Source: Gari tellinella (Eukaryota > Mollusca > Bivalvia > Cardiida > Psammobiidae). From it: a stretch of 64,000 nucleotides of DNA. A program made the position numbers and the translations under genes. The notes below the pieces were generated by a model. It saw nothing but the letters and a program-made list of their open reading frames with translations. It was not told the DNA's origin and made no database searches. The stretch lies in the NCBI GenBank assembly GCA_922989275.2, contig OV277858.1, positions 12,135,527-12,199,526 of the forward strand, given 5' to 3'. Below, piece after piece: positions 22,241 to 32,370 of the stretch (positions are counted from its first letter, which is position 1; each line of letters starts with the position of its first letter).

Positions 22241-23934
22241 AACTTGAGCATGCATATAATGTGATAGAGCAACCGATTACAAATACATGTATACACATAT
22301 TCCAGGACCACACATATGAGCGAAAACTGATATAGAACACAATTATTATTGCTTGATAAGGGAGGCTCAGAGACAGGAGATGTACATGCTGCAGCAAATA
22401 AGAACAGCAGTAAGATACAGAACGTGTTAAAAACATCACTTAAGCCATCTTCTAAAACTCTCAGACACAATACAAACAAGAAGAGCAGCAATACAGACTT
22501 ACGCTTAATCAACCACACGTAAATCAACCAGAAGTTAGTACTGATGTGTTTCACGGGAAGTTTCTAAAAACACTTAAACTGCACCAAAGCACTCATTACT
22601 GATGTCATGAGTTTTCATAACTGTCAGTTCCGAGATTACTAACAAACTGTAGAAAACTGTTATTGAATAACATTCTATATGACTTTAGGCTGAATTTCAG
22701 CAATTACAGTTTTACTTAATCGATGTACAAAAATGATTTATTTTAATAGTATTCATTCTAAAGAGTGTGATCACACTTTTGAGACACAGGAGCTGAATAA
22801 AAAGTAGTTTTCATACATTCAATTGTTGTTGTGAATATTTCTAAAAAGTTTCATACATCAATGGCATAGTTTCCAATGTGTTTTGATAGAATAGCAATAA
22901 GCAACCTTTCAATATAAATCGATGTTCGAGGTAAAAGTTGGTTATGTTCAATGTTTGTTTGACAGGTAATTGTTTCATAGAAAAAAGGATTATTGTTTTA
23001 TTTCACAGAAAGTTAGTTTAGTAGTATAATGAACTAAATCATTTGAATAGGATTAAAATGGATTCTTTGAATTTGGAATTGTGTAAACAGTTTTACTGTA
23101 CGAAGGATGGTACGTCATTCTTTCGGTAAGGTTGTGTATGTAACAGATGACAGTTTTATATACTTTCGGTTTTCGGATGTTTTTTAAATTGCATTTACGT
23201 TAAATGTCTATCCGCCCAGGTTTCTTGAAGAGGATGTCCTGTGTTTTAGTTTATTACTTCGATTTGTTTATTTTACATTTGACCTTTTCGTATATATTTC
23301 ATTTTGTTTGCTCGTCATGTGACTGAGTACAAGTCATCATTTGAGACTTGACGAAAACCATATTATCTTGTAATTCTGTAGTTGTTGCTGTCATTGACCA
23401 TACTTATGTTCATTCGTCAATAAAAAACGACTGTTGAAAATAACTGTTCGGCATTGTCACTTATAATGCAAGTTGACATGTCTGTCCTTTCTCGTCGTTT
23501 ATTCGCGTTTGTAATGCTTTTTTCGGAATGTTCATGCCTATTTTGTATCTAATCGACCACATTGGGTCTCGGTCGATTACGAATGAATTTGATTCGGACG
23601 AACTGAACAGTTTATTTTTGACAATCTTTATATTAATAGATGATATTGTATGAGTGCTCATTATTTATCATTTTTAATCAACGAGTTGACTAAATTAATA
23701 TTACGCGAGCCTTGGCGGAGTCAAATAATGAGCACGAATATGAGATTCTATGTATCACATAACAAGCTTAATCACATTTTAAATTGATTGAAATCATAGT
23801 TTGTAGACCTTCCGCTATATAGATTTCCGCCAAAACGTTATGGTGTTTACGTTAACGTCGTCGTAAATGAAGTCATATTGTGTCGCGTTACATACAGAGC
23901 TTGTGGACGAACAGTTCGTCGTGTTAGTCTTACA
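22241..23934. other. Unassigned, 1.7 kb
   Basis: A 121-codon minus-strand frame at 22554..22189 is hydrophobic and low in complexity, and begins inside unrelated sequence. No domain and no paralogue were found. The remainder shows nothing recognisable. Confidence 0.4.
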
Positions 23935-24262
23935 ACGTTCAATCACACATGAGTGTTGTTTTGAGAAAATCAACTTTAAAGTTTTGGACCCATTAAACAG
24001 CACAATTCTGATGGATTTTGAAGATTTTTTCGACTTTACCTGATAAATTATGATTGCAAAGAGTTTCAATTAAAGATTGATGAGTATTGTAAACATATTA
24101 TTTTAGATCTGATTTACGTTTGGTTCGAGATAGATCATTTCTTAAACTCTACCTTCTATTTCACTCATTGTTATAATTTTCTATGTCCATTATGTGGACT
24201 TAGAACATTATTAACAATACAATAGACATTTGCATGAACAATTTAATTTGTACAATGTTCTA

Positions 24263-25724
24263 CACTGACGAGATAAAGAAACGCCTTATTCTAATTCAAG
24301 GTACATTATGTTGTACACCGAAATCAAATCATAGAAAATAATATTCCATTTGTAAGACTGATCATTGCAGAGAACCGATGGATGTATTAGACAGCATGTA
24401 ATGGTAAACTTATGCTTTAAATGTGGATTGTAGAGTCACAACAATTTGACTGAACTAATCAGTAACGCGTGTGGCCACATCTACTTGCAACCACCGCAGC
24501 AAGGCGTCGTGCCATGGAACCACACACGTTTTGTAACAGATACCTTAGGATCCTGGCCAACTCCTGATGGAGCGCTAACGTCAATTCTCGGACGTTGTCA
24601 GGCTGTGGTTGACGTTGACATAATCGGCGTCCAATGTAATCCCAGACGTGTTCAATGGAATTGCAGTCCGGTGAACACGCAGTCCAAGGCAAAACGTTAA
24701 TGTTACTGGTCTGTAAAAAGTTCATGGTGACTCGTGCAACATGGGGTCGCGCGTTGTCATGCAGGAAGACAAGGCCGTGATGTTGGCGGAACATGGGGAC
24801 AACAATAGGCCGCAATATCTGGTCCATGTAACGCCTTGCATTGAGGTTACCTTGGCACACGATGAGTTTGGACTTAAATCTATAGTTGATGGCTGCCCAG
24901 ACCATTACGCCGCCCCCACCGTAACGGCATTGTCAGTGTAACGTATATGGTGTCGTCTGTAGACACGGATACGTCCGGCGTTAAATATGTTAAAACGTGA
25001 CACGTCACAAAACATAACGTTATGCCAGCGCTGACAGAGATGGTTACGGGACCAAATAAGACGTTGTTGACGGTGACGTATGGTAAGAACAATGCCACGA
25101 TAGGGCCTGCAGGAGACAATACCTTGCTATCTTAGTCCATTTCTAACTCTATCGACTAACTGGGCGACCACGATTACCTACCTCTAGACGTGATGTGGAT
25201 TCAGTCGTTACAAATCTGTCACGTAGATGGCGTTGACGGATATAATTATCCGTCCGTATTGACTTGACACGCAGTCTACCGGTACGTGGTCTATCATTAA
25301 AACTTTCTGTGACTCGAACACGTCGAAAGAGACGCAATATTGTTGAACGAGAGACGCTAAAAAGTCTAGCGACTTGTTCTTGCGTTTGCCCACATTCAAG
25401 CATGGCCAAAACTCTCAGGCCCTCTCTTCAGAATTTAACCTCGGCATGATTGATGAAAATCTCTAAAATTATGGTTGTCGACTAACACATGTACCAGTGC
25501 AATCATCACCAGATAAAACCATATGGTTGACACACACGAGCTGCACGTGTAAATGGTGCGCAGTTACATGAATTTAGCAATGCGCTGGATACAATCGTTC
25601 AAGTTTTAATTTGTTCAATTTGTCGGTCAGAGTACATGTACATCTGCAATTTTAGCCCAAATTTCCACTATGGAACGAAATTAACGCCAAATGTCGATGT
25701 GGTGTTTTTTTTTATCTCGTCAGT
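24263..25724 (-). mobile_element. Tc1-like DNA transposon
   Basis: The ends 'ACTGACGAGATAAAGAAAC' (24264) and, inverted, 'ACTGACGAGATAAAAAAA' (25723) are flanked by TA. R2 copy 1 has the intact site ('acaatgttctatatcaat'), so the insertion point is proven inside the window. It is about 1.46 kb long, close to the 1.6-1.7 kb typical of Tc1 elements. Confidence 0.93.
24459..25447 (-). pseudogene. Tc1-like transposase (DD34E), frameshifted
   Basis: The start MPRLNSEERA at 25447 is followed by a frameshift into AMLECGQTQEQVARLFSVSR (helix-turn-helix) and DRPRTGRLRV. The catalytic part gives NVMFCDVSRF (first Asp, about 24995), then after another frame change GGVMVWAAI, VFLHDNARPHVA (second Asp) and NSIEHVWDYIGRRL (Glu). 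Exactly 34 residues lie between the second Asp and the Glu, the DD34E spacing of Tc1. The frame breaks near residue 10, around 25140-25180, and at the GGGG run make it inactive. The C-terminal half, 24905..24459, is open. The enzyme would cut at the TIRs and insert at TA. Confidence 0.92.
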
Positions 25725-25816
25725 ATATATCTATATCTTAAATTACCACAACTCTTCTTTAGCAGTTTTATTACCTTAACTTGTTCTAATGGAATCGTTG
25801 CCATGGTTTATTTAAG

Positions 25817-26423
25817 AAATAAGCTTCGCTACATGGTTTGCTATCGCCTCATATACCACGATTTGGAGTTCTGACGCGTAGCAAATTAACGACGAGGGAC
25901 AAAGGCCCAAGTGGTTAATTTGCAGCGCGTCAGAACGGCACATTGTGGTATATGAAGCCATAGCAACCATGGAAGAAGATTAGTTCAATTCTAACATGAC
26001 AAATAAGGTTTTAACAGGGTCTACACTGCTAGGTTTTCAGTATCGCCTCGGACTATTTTTTATTAGGTCTCCCCTCCTCTGGCTGTTATATTTTACCCAT
26101 TTAAAAAAGCATCATATCTTAAAACGGTTTGAAGTTTTGTTTTAAACCCCAGCTTTAAATAACTTTAACATCTAAATACATTGAATAAACTTTTTTTCAT
26201 CTAAATAGTTCAACTACCATACAAACTATTAGCAAAACGTTTTAAAATGTGCGTACAATTATTTCAATCGAGCGATCTGGAATTAGAATTTATCGTAGGA
26301 TGGACACAGGAACAGAAATTGTAACGGGACTATTTTCACATCGTTGTATTATCAGTTTCCGGTCATTGTTAATCATATTGATATAGCAATGGTAAATTTG
26401 TTTTTCGTTCATGTTAGTATCAA
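25817..26423. mobile_element. 0.6-kb insert in R2 copy 2
   Basis: R2 copy 1 passes directly from 'ctatggttaatt' to 'aaaggtactg'-equivalent sequence, whereas copy 2 has about 600 extra bases. No clear terminal repeats were found, so a deletion in copy 1 cannot be excluded. Confidence 0.45.
25826..25975. repeat. 150-bp palindrome
   Basis: 'catggtttgctatcgcctca', 'tataccacga' and 'ttctgacgcgtagcaaatta' pair with inverted copies ending at 'gccatagcaaccatgg' (25972). The arms are about 60 bp with a small loop, a typical foldback MITE. It lies at the edge of the 0.6-kb insert. Confidence 0.8.
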
Positions 26424-26472
26424 AGGTACTGTTCAGTAAACCAGAAAGAAATACGAGCTTATATTATTTTGG

Positions 26473-26690
26473 TTATTTGGCAAAAACTATCTCCTCTGCC
26501 ATGAACCCTATGTGGCTTACAAGCGATGAAAGAAATTGAGAATGCTTCTTAAGAACTGGGTTTGGTTTGTTGTTGTTGTTAACATCCGTATCTTGCATAT
26601 GTATGGACTCCCAAGGAAGAGGAGAGCTAAAAAGCAGAACATGAGTACGATTCTTTATTCCTGTTATCATCAGAACTATCTGGATCTTTA
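26473..26690 (-). pseudogene. R2 conserved segment 2, copy 2 (unknown)
   Basis: Inverted sister of 13976-14125, described there. It still reads through SSPLPWES to MAEEIVFAK without a stop. Immediately upstream (minus strand) 'gttctgatgataacag' is shared, then the LINE insertion point. Confidence 0.45.
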
Positions 26691-26931
26691 TATATGCGCC
26701 ATGTGTGAATGGCTGCATTTTTCTCAGCTCTCACAGTTATCAATATTCAAAGTGGAATTACTTTATATAAACTTCTGAAACTTGACAGTGTTGTAAATGA
26801 ATATAGTTTTAAAAGAATGGTGTGATTTAATAGTGATTTTATAGTGAGATTTAAAAGATATTGTGGATCTAATAAATCATATTTGTGGAGTATATAGTGT
26901 TACACTGGACATATTGGATATTTAATTCAAC

Positions 26932-29900
26932 ATGTGTTTGGCCCAAGGCAGAAATGACGGTGAACAAGGCCTACCAAAACAGATTATCACCTACAGCAGG
27001 TTGTATCTTTCTGAGCTCAAGCAATTATCACCTGATTGTAAACCTGATCCCCTTCTATTATCTAGATTGAAAGAGTTAGGTCTTTATGACTTTGGGCAAT
27101 TTGGATTAGCAAAGTATAGGGGTACAAAAGGGGGTAAATCCAAACTGAAACGCATTTGGGATACAAATGATGGCATTCATCATGAAATTATTACAGAATT
27201 ACCACAGTCAATCGAAGTTGTTTCCAGTACTTGTCAAACAAATAGTAAACTTGAAATCTCAGTTGAACCTCCTAAAGCAAATACACAAAATCTCATTCAT
27301 GTAAAGTATGAACAGCCCATGTCCACCAAACCTCAAAAGCAAATTAACGTCTGCAGTTTAAACCCAAGATCAGTAAAAAATAAAGCTTTGGCTATACATG
27401 ACTATATAATCTCAAATGATATTGATGTAATGGCCGTCACTGAGACCTGGCTTGGTAGTGCTGCAGATAAACCGTGCTTAGGTGAACTGGTTCCTGACAG
27501 CTATAAGATAAAACATGTTCCTCGCTGTAGTGGAAGCCGGGGTGGTGGAGTGGGGCTCATATATAAGGCATCAATGGATATCAAAATCCTTTCCTCTACC
27601 AAAGATAATGATTTTTCAACTTTTGAGCACATTGACTGTACTTTAAGCATCAAAGATTTCACAGTGCGTCTAGCAGTCATCTACAGACCCCCTCCATGCA
27701 CGGCAAACGGTCTAAAAATCTCAGACTTTCTTGACAAGGAATGGCCACTTTTCTTATCGAAATTTTCAACCATTGATAAACAAATCATCATTGTAGGGGA
27801 TTTAAACCTTCATCTTGATATATCAAACGATAGGAACACTGTCAATTTCGTCAGTACAATGGATTCATTTGGTTTTCAACAGCATGTCAAAGAAGCCACT
27901 CATGTCGGGGGACACACTCTTGACGTTGTTATAACAAGAGATAACGAAGACTGTGTGTCAAATATTGAAGTCACTGACCCTGGACTATCTGACAGTAGTG
28001 GCAAAATCTCAAGAGACCATTTCTCTGTGTCTTTCAGAGCAAAGGCAGAAAAACCTCCGCCCATCAGAAAAACTGTTTCATTTCGAAAGCTTAGGGACAT
28101 TAATGTCGATTTATTTAAAAGAGATATCCTTAACTCAGATTCAATTAAAGAAATTCTGAAAATGACAGATATTGACGAAATTGTCGGTGTATACACACAT
28201 GAACTTAAAGCCCTGATCAATAAGCATGCACCATTGAAAACTAAGACCATAACTATCAGGCCATCATGTCCATGGTACACCCAGGAACTTCACGATGCTA
28301 AACATTTAAAGCGTAAGCTGGAACGAAAGTGGAAATTATCCAAACTCATAATTGATCATCAACTGTATCGAGAGCAGTGTGCTAAAGTAAACAAACTATT
28401 AGCAGAGTCAAAGGTTAATTTTTACACAGAAAAAGTAGAATCCTGTCAACAGGACTCGAAGAGTCTTTTTAAAGTCACTAAGCATCTCCTGGGTGCAAAC
28501 AGTGAAATTGCACTGCCAAAAAATGTGTCCTCAAAACAACTTGCGCATGATTTCAGCGACTTTTTTATTGAAAAGGTGGACAAAATACGGACAGGCATTG
28601 CCTCTGAATCAATGTCATGCACCCCAGTCATCACAGAAACGTTGCATTCAATGAATTCTTTAGAAAGCTTTGACTCTGCTACAGCAGCAGAAATTCGGGA
28701 TATTGTGAAGGCATCCCCATGTAAGTCCTGTGAACTCGACCCAATACCTACATGGCTTTTAAAGTTATGCCTTGACGAGCTCCTACCGTCGTTAACAAAA
28801 ATTGTGAACTCTTCGCTGGAATCTGCGTATGTTCCAAAAGAATTCAAAAAGTCGCATGTAAGACCTCTTTTGAAAAAACCTGATCTCGATACAAATGATC
28901 TTAAGAACTACAGGCCTGTATCAAATTTGCCATTTCTCTCAAAAGTATTAGAAAAGGTAGTAGACAAACGCATTGAGTCCCATTTGACCACAAACAATCT
29001 GCATGAACAACATCAGTCAGCATATCGTAAGCATCACTCTACAGAAACTGCTCTTCTAAAAGTTCAAAATGAAATCACAATTCTGGTGATGCTTGACCTA
29101 TCTGCCGCATTCGACACAATTGATCATGAAACATTACTCAATCGCCTTGAAAAAGACTTCAAAATTATTGGAAACCCACTAAAGTGGATGACCTCATACC
29201 TGACCGACCGTTACCAAACAGTCGCGGTAGATGGCGAATTATCTGCCCCAGTTCAAATGAAATATAGTGTGCCACAGGGGTCAGTCCTTGGGCCGAAGAA
29301 CTACATCTTGTACACAAAACCTGTCGGCTCAATTTGCAGAAATCATCAGCTGGATCATCACTTCTATGCAGATGATTCACAGTTATACTTGTCATTTAAG
29401 CCTAAAGACACATCTTGTCAACAAGAAGCCCTTTCAAAAGTCGAAGGGTGTCTAAAAGACATAGTATCATGGATGCACCAGAACATGTTGAAGCTGAACA
29501 CTGACAAAACTGAGGTCATACTGTTTCATTCAAAAAAGTTTAACGTTCCTGGAGATTTTCACGTACAAGTGGGAAACTCTAAAATCAAACCATCAGTATG
29601 TGTGAAGAATCTTGGTGCTAGATTAGATTCCCAAATGGATATGACACAGCACATTAACGCTGTGTGCAGGTCTGGCTACTCACAGCTGCGACAGATAGGT
29701 CATATTAGACAGTACCTTTCTCCAGAAGCTACAAAGACCTTGATCAATTCTCTGGTCACTTCAAAAATTGACTACTGCAACTCACTGCTGTATGGGATTC
29801 CCCAAAACTCATTATGCAAACTACAGCGTGTGCAAAATACAGCAGCCCGCATCATTACCAGGACCCCTCGGTACAATCACATCACTCCAGTCTTGAAGGA

Positions 29901-30216
29901 TCTTCACTGGCTTCCAGTTCAACACAGAATTGAATTCAAAATTCTGACACTCACATACAAAGCCATGTGCAATGATTCTCCAAGGTACATTGTCAATATG
30001 CTTGACGTGTATAAACCTCGAAGAGAGCTGCGGTCTGCAACTAAATCAGTATCGCTGGTGGTACCGAGGAGTCGTTTGGTGAGGTTTGGAGATAGAAGTT
30101 TCATGCATGCAGCCCCAAAGCTCTGGAACAGTCTACCATCAGACATTAGAGATGCAAGCTCAGTTGCAGTTTTCAAAAAGCATCTGAAAACACATTACTT
30201 TAATATTTGTTATTAG
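26932..30216 (+). CDS. LINE ORF2-type protein: endonuclease-reverse transcriptase
   Basis: A 1094-residue protein without internal stops. Residues 1-138 are not recognisable. Residues ~139-370 are an apurinic/apyrimidinic-type endonuclease with NVCSLNPRS (Asn144), TETWLG (Glu171), the IYRPP block, GDLN (Asp290, Asn292) and RDHF (Asp362, His363). The reverse transcriptase runs from about 636 (HVRPLLKKPDL, NYRPVSNLPFLSKVLEK) through LDLSAAFDTIDH (motif A), VPQGSVLGP and FYADDSQLYL (catalytic YADD, 812-815). The C-terminus has LHWLPVQHRIEFKI and APKLWNSLP, usual for the CR1/L2 group. Between VQNEI and LVMLDLSAAFD roughly ten residues common to relatives are missing, and VLGPKNYILY replaces the usual GPLLF block, so activity is doubtful. 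The protein would nick target DNA and reverse-transcribe its own RNA there. Confidence 0.95.
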   Translation: MCLAQGRNDGEQGLPKQIITYSRLYLSELKQLSPDCKPDPLLLSRLKELGLYDFGQFGLAKYRGTKGGKSKLKRIWDTNDGIHHEIITELPQSIEVVSSTCQTNSKLEISVEPPKANTQNLIHVKYEQPMSTKPQKQINVCSLNPRSVKNKALAIHDYIISNDIDVMAVTETWLGSAADKPCLGELVPDSYKIKHVPRCSGSRGGGVGLIYKASMDIKILSSTKDNDFSTFEHIDCTLSIKDFTVRLAVIYRPPPCTANGLKISDFLDKEWPLFLSKFSTIDKQIIIVGDLNLHLDISNDRNTVNFVSTMDSFGFQQHVKEATHVGGHTLDVVITRDNEDCVSNIEVTDPGLSDSSGKISRDHFSVSFRAKAEKPPPIRKTVSFRKLRDINVDLFKRDILNSDSIKEILKMTDIDEIVGVYTHELKALINKHAPLKTKTITIRPSCPWYTQELHDAKHLKRKLERKWKLSKLIIDHQLYREQCAKVNKLLAESKVNFYTEKVESCQQDSKSLFKVTKHLLGANSEIALPKNVSSKQLAHDFSDFFIEKVDKIRTGIASESMSCTPVITETLHSMNSLESFDSATAAEIRDIVKASPCKSCELDPIPTWLLKLCLDELLPSLTKIVNSSLESAYVPKEFKKSHVRPLLKKPDLDTNDLKNYRPVSNLPFLSKVLEKVVDKRIESHLTTNNLHEQHQSAYRKHHSTETALLKVQNEITILVMLDLSAAFDTIDHETLLNRLEKDFKIIGNPLKWMTSYLTDRYQTVAVDGELSAPVQMKYSVPQGSVLGPKNYILYTKPVGSICRNHQLDHHFYADDSQLYLSFKPKDTSCQQEALSKVEGCLKDIVSWMHQNMLKLNTDKTEVILFHSKKFNVPGDFHVQVGNSKIKPSVCVKNLGARLDSQMDMTQHINAVCRSGYSQLRQIGHIRQYLSPEATKTLINSLVTSKIDYCNSLLYGIPQNSLCKLQRVQNTAARIITRTPRYNHITPVLKDLHWLPVQHRIEFKILTLTYKAMCNDSPRYIVNMLDVYKPRRELRSATKSVSLVVPRSRLVRFGDRSFMHAAPKLWNSLPSDIRDASSVAVFKKHLKTHYFNICY

Positions 30217-30348
30217 AACACTGCTACCTATGCGATATGTTCTTGCTGTAGATGTTGTGGGTCCAAATGGGAGTATTATCGAGTTTTCGGTCTCTTATAG
30301 AAATTTTAGTTATTGTCGCATGCTATTTTTCCTAGTTATGTTACATTG

Positions 30349-30780
30349 GGCGGCCTGCATTGGGCGTTCTGCTATTATTTCTATCAGTCGGCATAAAGAA
30401 GCCATTTGCTTCGTTGCTCTCGATTGTTGAGGTAGTGCAATCGCCGCTTTGGGGGCTGTCTTCTGTATGTTTAGTGGCCTTCATTGGGCGCTCTACTGTT
30501 ATTTCTATCAGTCCGCATAAAGAAGCCATTTGCTTCGTTGCTCTTGATTGATGGAGTAACGTGATCGCCATTTTGGAGGCTGTCTTTTGTACGTTTATTA
30601 TGTTTATTTTATATCTAATTGTAGTTATTTGTCTTTTCCTGGCGGCCTGCATTTGGGCGCTCTACTATTGTTTCTATCGGTCGACAATCAGAAGCCGGTT
30701 GCTTCATTGCTGATTGATGGGAGTAATGTGAACGCCTTTTTGGGGGCTGTCTTTTGTATGTTTATTCATGTTTATTTTAG
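30349..30780 (+). repeat. Three tandem units in the LINE 3' UTR
   Basis: Units starting at about 30349, 30473 and 30641 share 'gcctgcattgggcg', 'tatttctatcagtc', 'aagaagccatttgcttc', 'gattgatgg' and 'gggggctgtcttttgta'. Units 1 and 2 are closest. Spacing is 124 and then 168 bp because of an extra spacer before unit 3. Confidence 0.85.
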
Positions 30781-30837
30781 ATCATATTGTAGTTATTTTG
30801 TCTTTTCTTGTTTGTAGGTACATTTGTGTAACTTCAT

Positions 30838-30913
30838 GTGAAGCGCTTTTGAACGCACAACCCCTGTGTGAAAAGAGCGCTATATAAATCTGGTATAATA
30901 AATAAATAATAAA
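30838..30913 (+). repeat. LINE 3' stem-loop tail
   Basis: AGCGCTTTT and AAAAGAGCGCT are complementary and close a loop containing 'cccctgtgtg'. A run of TAATAAATAAAT follows. The same tail stands alone at 822-893. Confidence 0.85.
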
Positions 30914-30917
30914 TATA

Positions 30918-31166
30918 TATGGCTAGTGTAAAGTACAGAAACATGGGCCCTCGGTTAAGAAAGTCTCCGTCGTTGGACTTGGCTTCGTGGGCTTCTTGAA
31001 AAGGGTATTCAGGATTACTTTCATAATGTTTTAAGCAGCTATCTGTGTTAAAATTAACCACTTTACCATGAACTAAACATGTAGTTAAAAAGATATCGGT
31101 ATTTCGCACATTACATTGTACGCCAATAACCGTGAAGGGCGAAGCCATCTTGGAAATTACTGTCAC
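30918..31166 (-). pseudogene. R2 conserved segment 1, copy 2 (unknown)
   Basis: Inverted sister of 13674-13952. The frame runs from a Met at 31166 into the LINE junction at ~30920, so its continuation was cut off by the LINE insertion. Confidence 0.4.
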
Positions 31167-31380
31167 TTGATCGAATTGGAGTACAATGACTGGACAAATT
31201 GGACATAGCTCATTGTAATTTTCATCAAAACGTTAATAACTGAGATATAACATTGTAATACTGGCGATAACTTAAACTAGAAAACTCGGATAAACGTATG
31301 GTTTGCACCAGGAGATAGTTCTTAAAAGTAGCTTTCTAACGGAGAACGTTGTTAGACTCACGCGACGAGTTGGGCCGGAG

Positions 31381-32139
31381 CCCAAACAAGGATATTCCAC
31401 GAGTAGATTACGATATTTACATAATGGCTTTATGTCATTCCCTGATCGCAAGTTATGTGACAAAAATATATATGTCTTTTGGTATTTATTAAAGCACTAG
31501 TTGGCAAAGGCATTGTGTGTGTGTATATATATATTAAAAAGAAAATGCAAAGGTCCAATGATAGTCGGGTCCGGTATAAGTCTAAATAGTTTAAAGTGTC
31601 TACACCAACATTTCTAATGAATTAGGGCTAGACGCTAGACAATGTTGGCTTGACCAGTCTTCCTCCCTTATACACAAACGATTTAATAAAAATATCATCT
31701 AACAAGGCTTAAAACAATACCAGAAAATAACATTTTTAGTTTAACAGCGTAATATACAACTAAATTGGAGGCATAGGCATGGGTACAAAATGTCCTTCAA
31801 CTTACGTTACCCTTGTATTAAGTTACCTAGTAAAAAAACCTTATCAACAAGTATCAGAAATGTACGAATCTCCACACACAAATTACGTTAAAGAGAACTG
31901 GGAACGCTTTCTAGATGACTGTTAATAATTTGGTCCAATTTGTAACCGAGTAAGATTAATTTCACAAAATCCTAAGTAATTAACACAAAGTTCTACAATT
32001 TACTTTACAATGTGCAGAGAATAAAACAATTATTATTATGTTTTTCGAGAGTGATCCCAACTTTACGAATTATCTTCTGTAGTATTTAATTGTTCTGCGG
32101 CATTGATTTAACTGAAAGCAAAATATCATATAATCAAAA
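31381..32139. other. Unassigned
   Basis: Nothing recognised apart from a short (TG/TA) run near 31515-31540. Confidence 0.4.
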
Positions 32140-32370
32140 CGAACAAATAGTTTATCATCTCAGTAGTTTGGAAACTAACATTTATGTAATAGAACGTACA
32201 TAACGGCATAAAGAATACTAACCTATTTATCAGCAAGAGCTGTCAGATTAGAATGAGACGTGGCTTTACCATACAATAAGTAATGTACAGAGATACAATA
32301 CACCGCTGTACAGCCATGGGTGTATAATTGTCGACTGCTTTCGGTGTGTAGCTTGTGCAGTTTTCATATG
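32140..32370 (-). repeat. R3 repeat fragment
   Basis: 'tcatctcagtagttt', 'gtacagagatacaatac' and 'attgtcgactgctt...gtgtgtagc' match 56200-56500 and, inverted, 59190-59310. No coding content. Confidence 0.7.

Larger units (their letters stand above)
26696..30913 (+). mobile_element. CR1/L2-group LINE, nearly intact
   Basis: The element has a 236-bp 5' region, one long ORF, a 0.7-kb 3' region with internal repeats, and a stem-loop tail ending in (TAAA/TAAT)-like repeats. TATATAT at 26689-26695 and again at 30914-30920 is the likely 7-bp target duplication, though the sequence is low in complexity. R2 copy 1 shows the unoccupied site ('gaagaaccaaatagttctga' next to 'gccatat'). It is the least decayed element in the window, hence probably the youngest. 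Confidence 0.9.
30217..30913 (+). other. LINE 3' untranslated region
   Basis: It follows the stop codon and holds three imperfect tandem units and the 3' stem-loop. The only open frames are short ones over the repeats. Confidence 0.8.
23935..31380 (-). repeat. R2 repeat, copy 2, split by three insertions
   Basis: R2 sequence on the minus strand occupies 31380-30918, 26690-26424, 25816-25725 and 24262-23935. The gaps are the LINE (26696-30913), a 0.6-kb insert (25817-26423) and a Tc1 element (24263-25724). Joining the flanks restores the order of copy 1 at 13490-14690. Confidence 0.85.

Noticed and set aside
22189..22554. 121-codon minus-strand ORF rich in Leu/Val/Cys
   Set aside because: It runs into the palindrome at 22.2 kb, has no coherent membrane topology or paralogue, and looks like a chance frame.
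24446..24941. Plus-strand ORFs over the Tc1 element
   Set aside because: Antisense to the DD34E transposase.
27900..28847. Minus-strand ORFs of 126 and 133 codons
   Set aside because: They lie antisense to the LINE protein and have no motifs.
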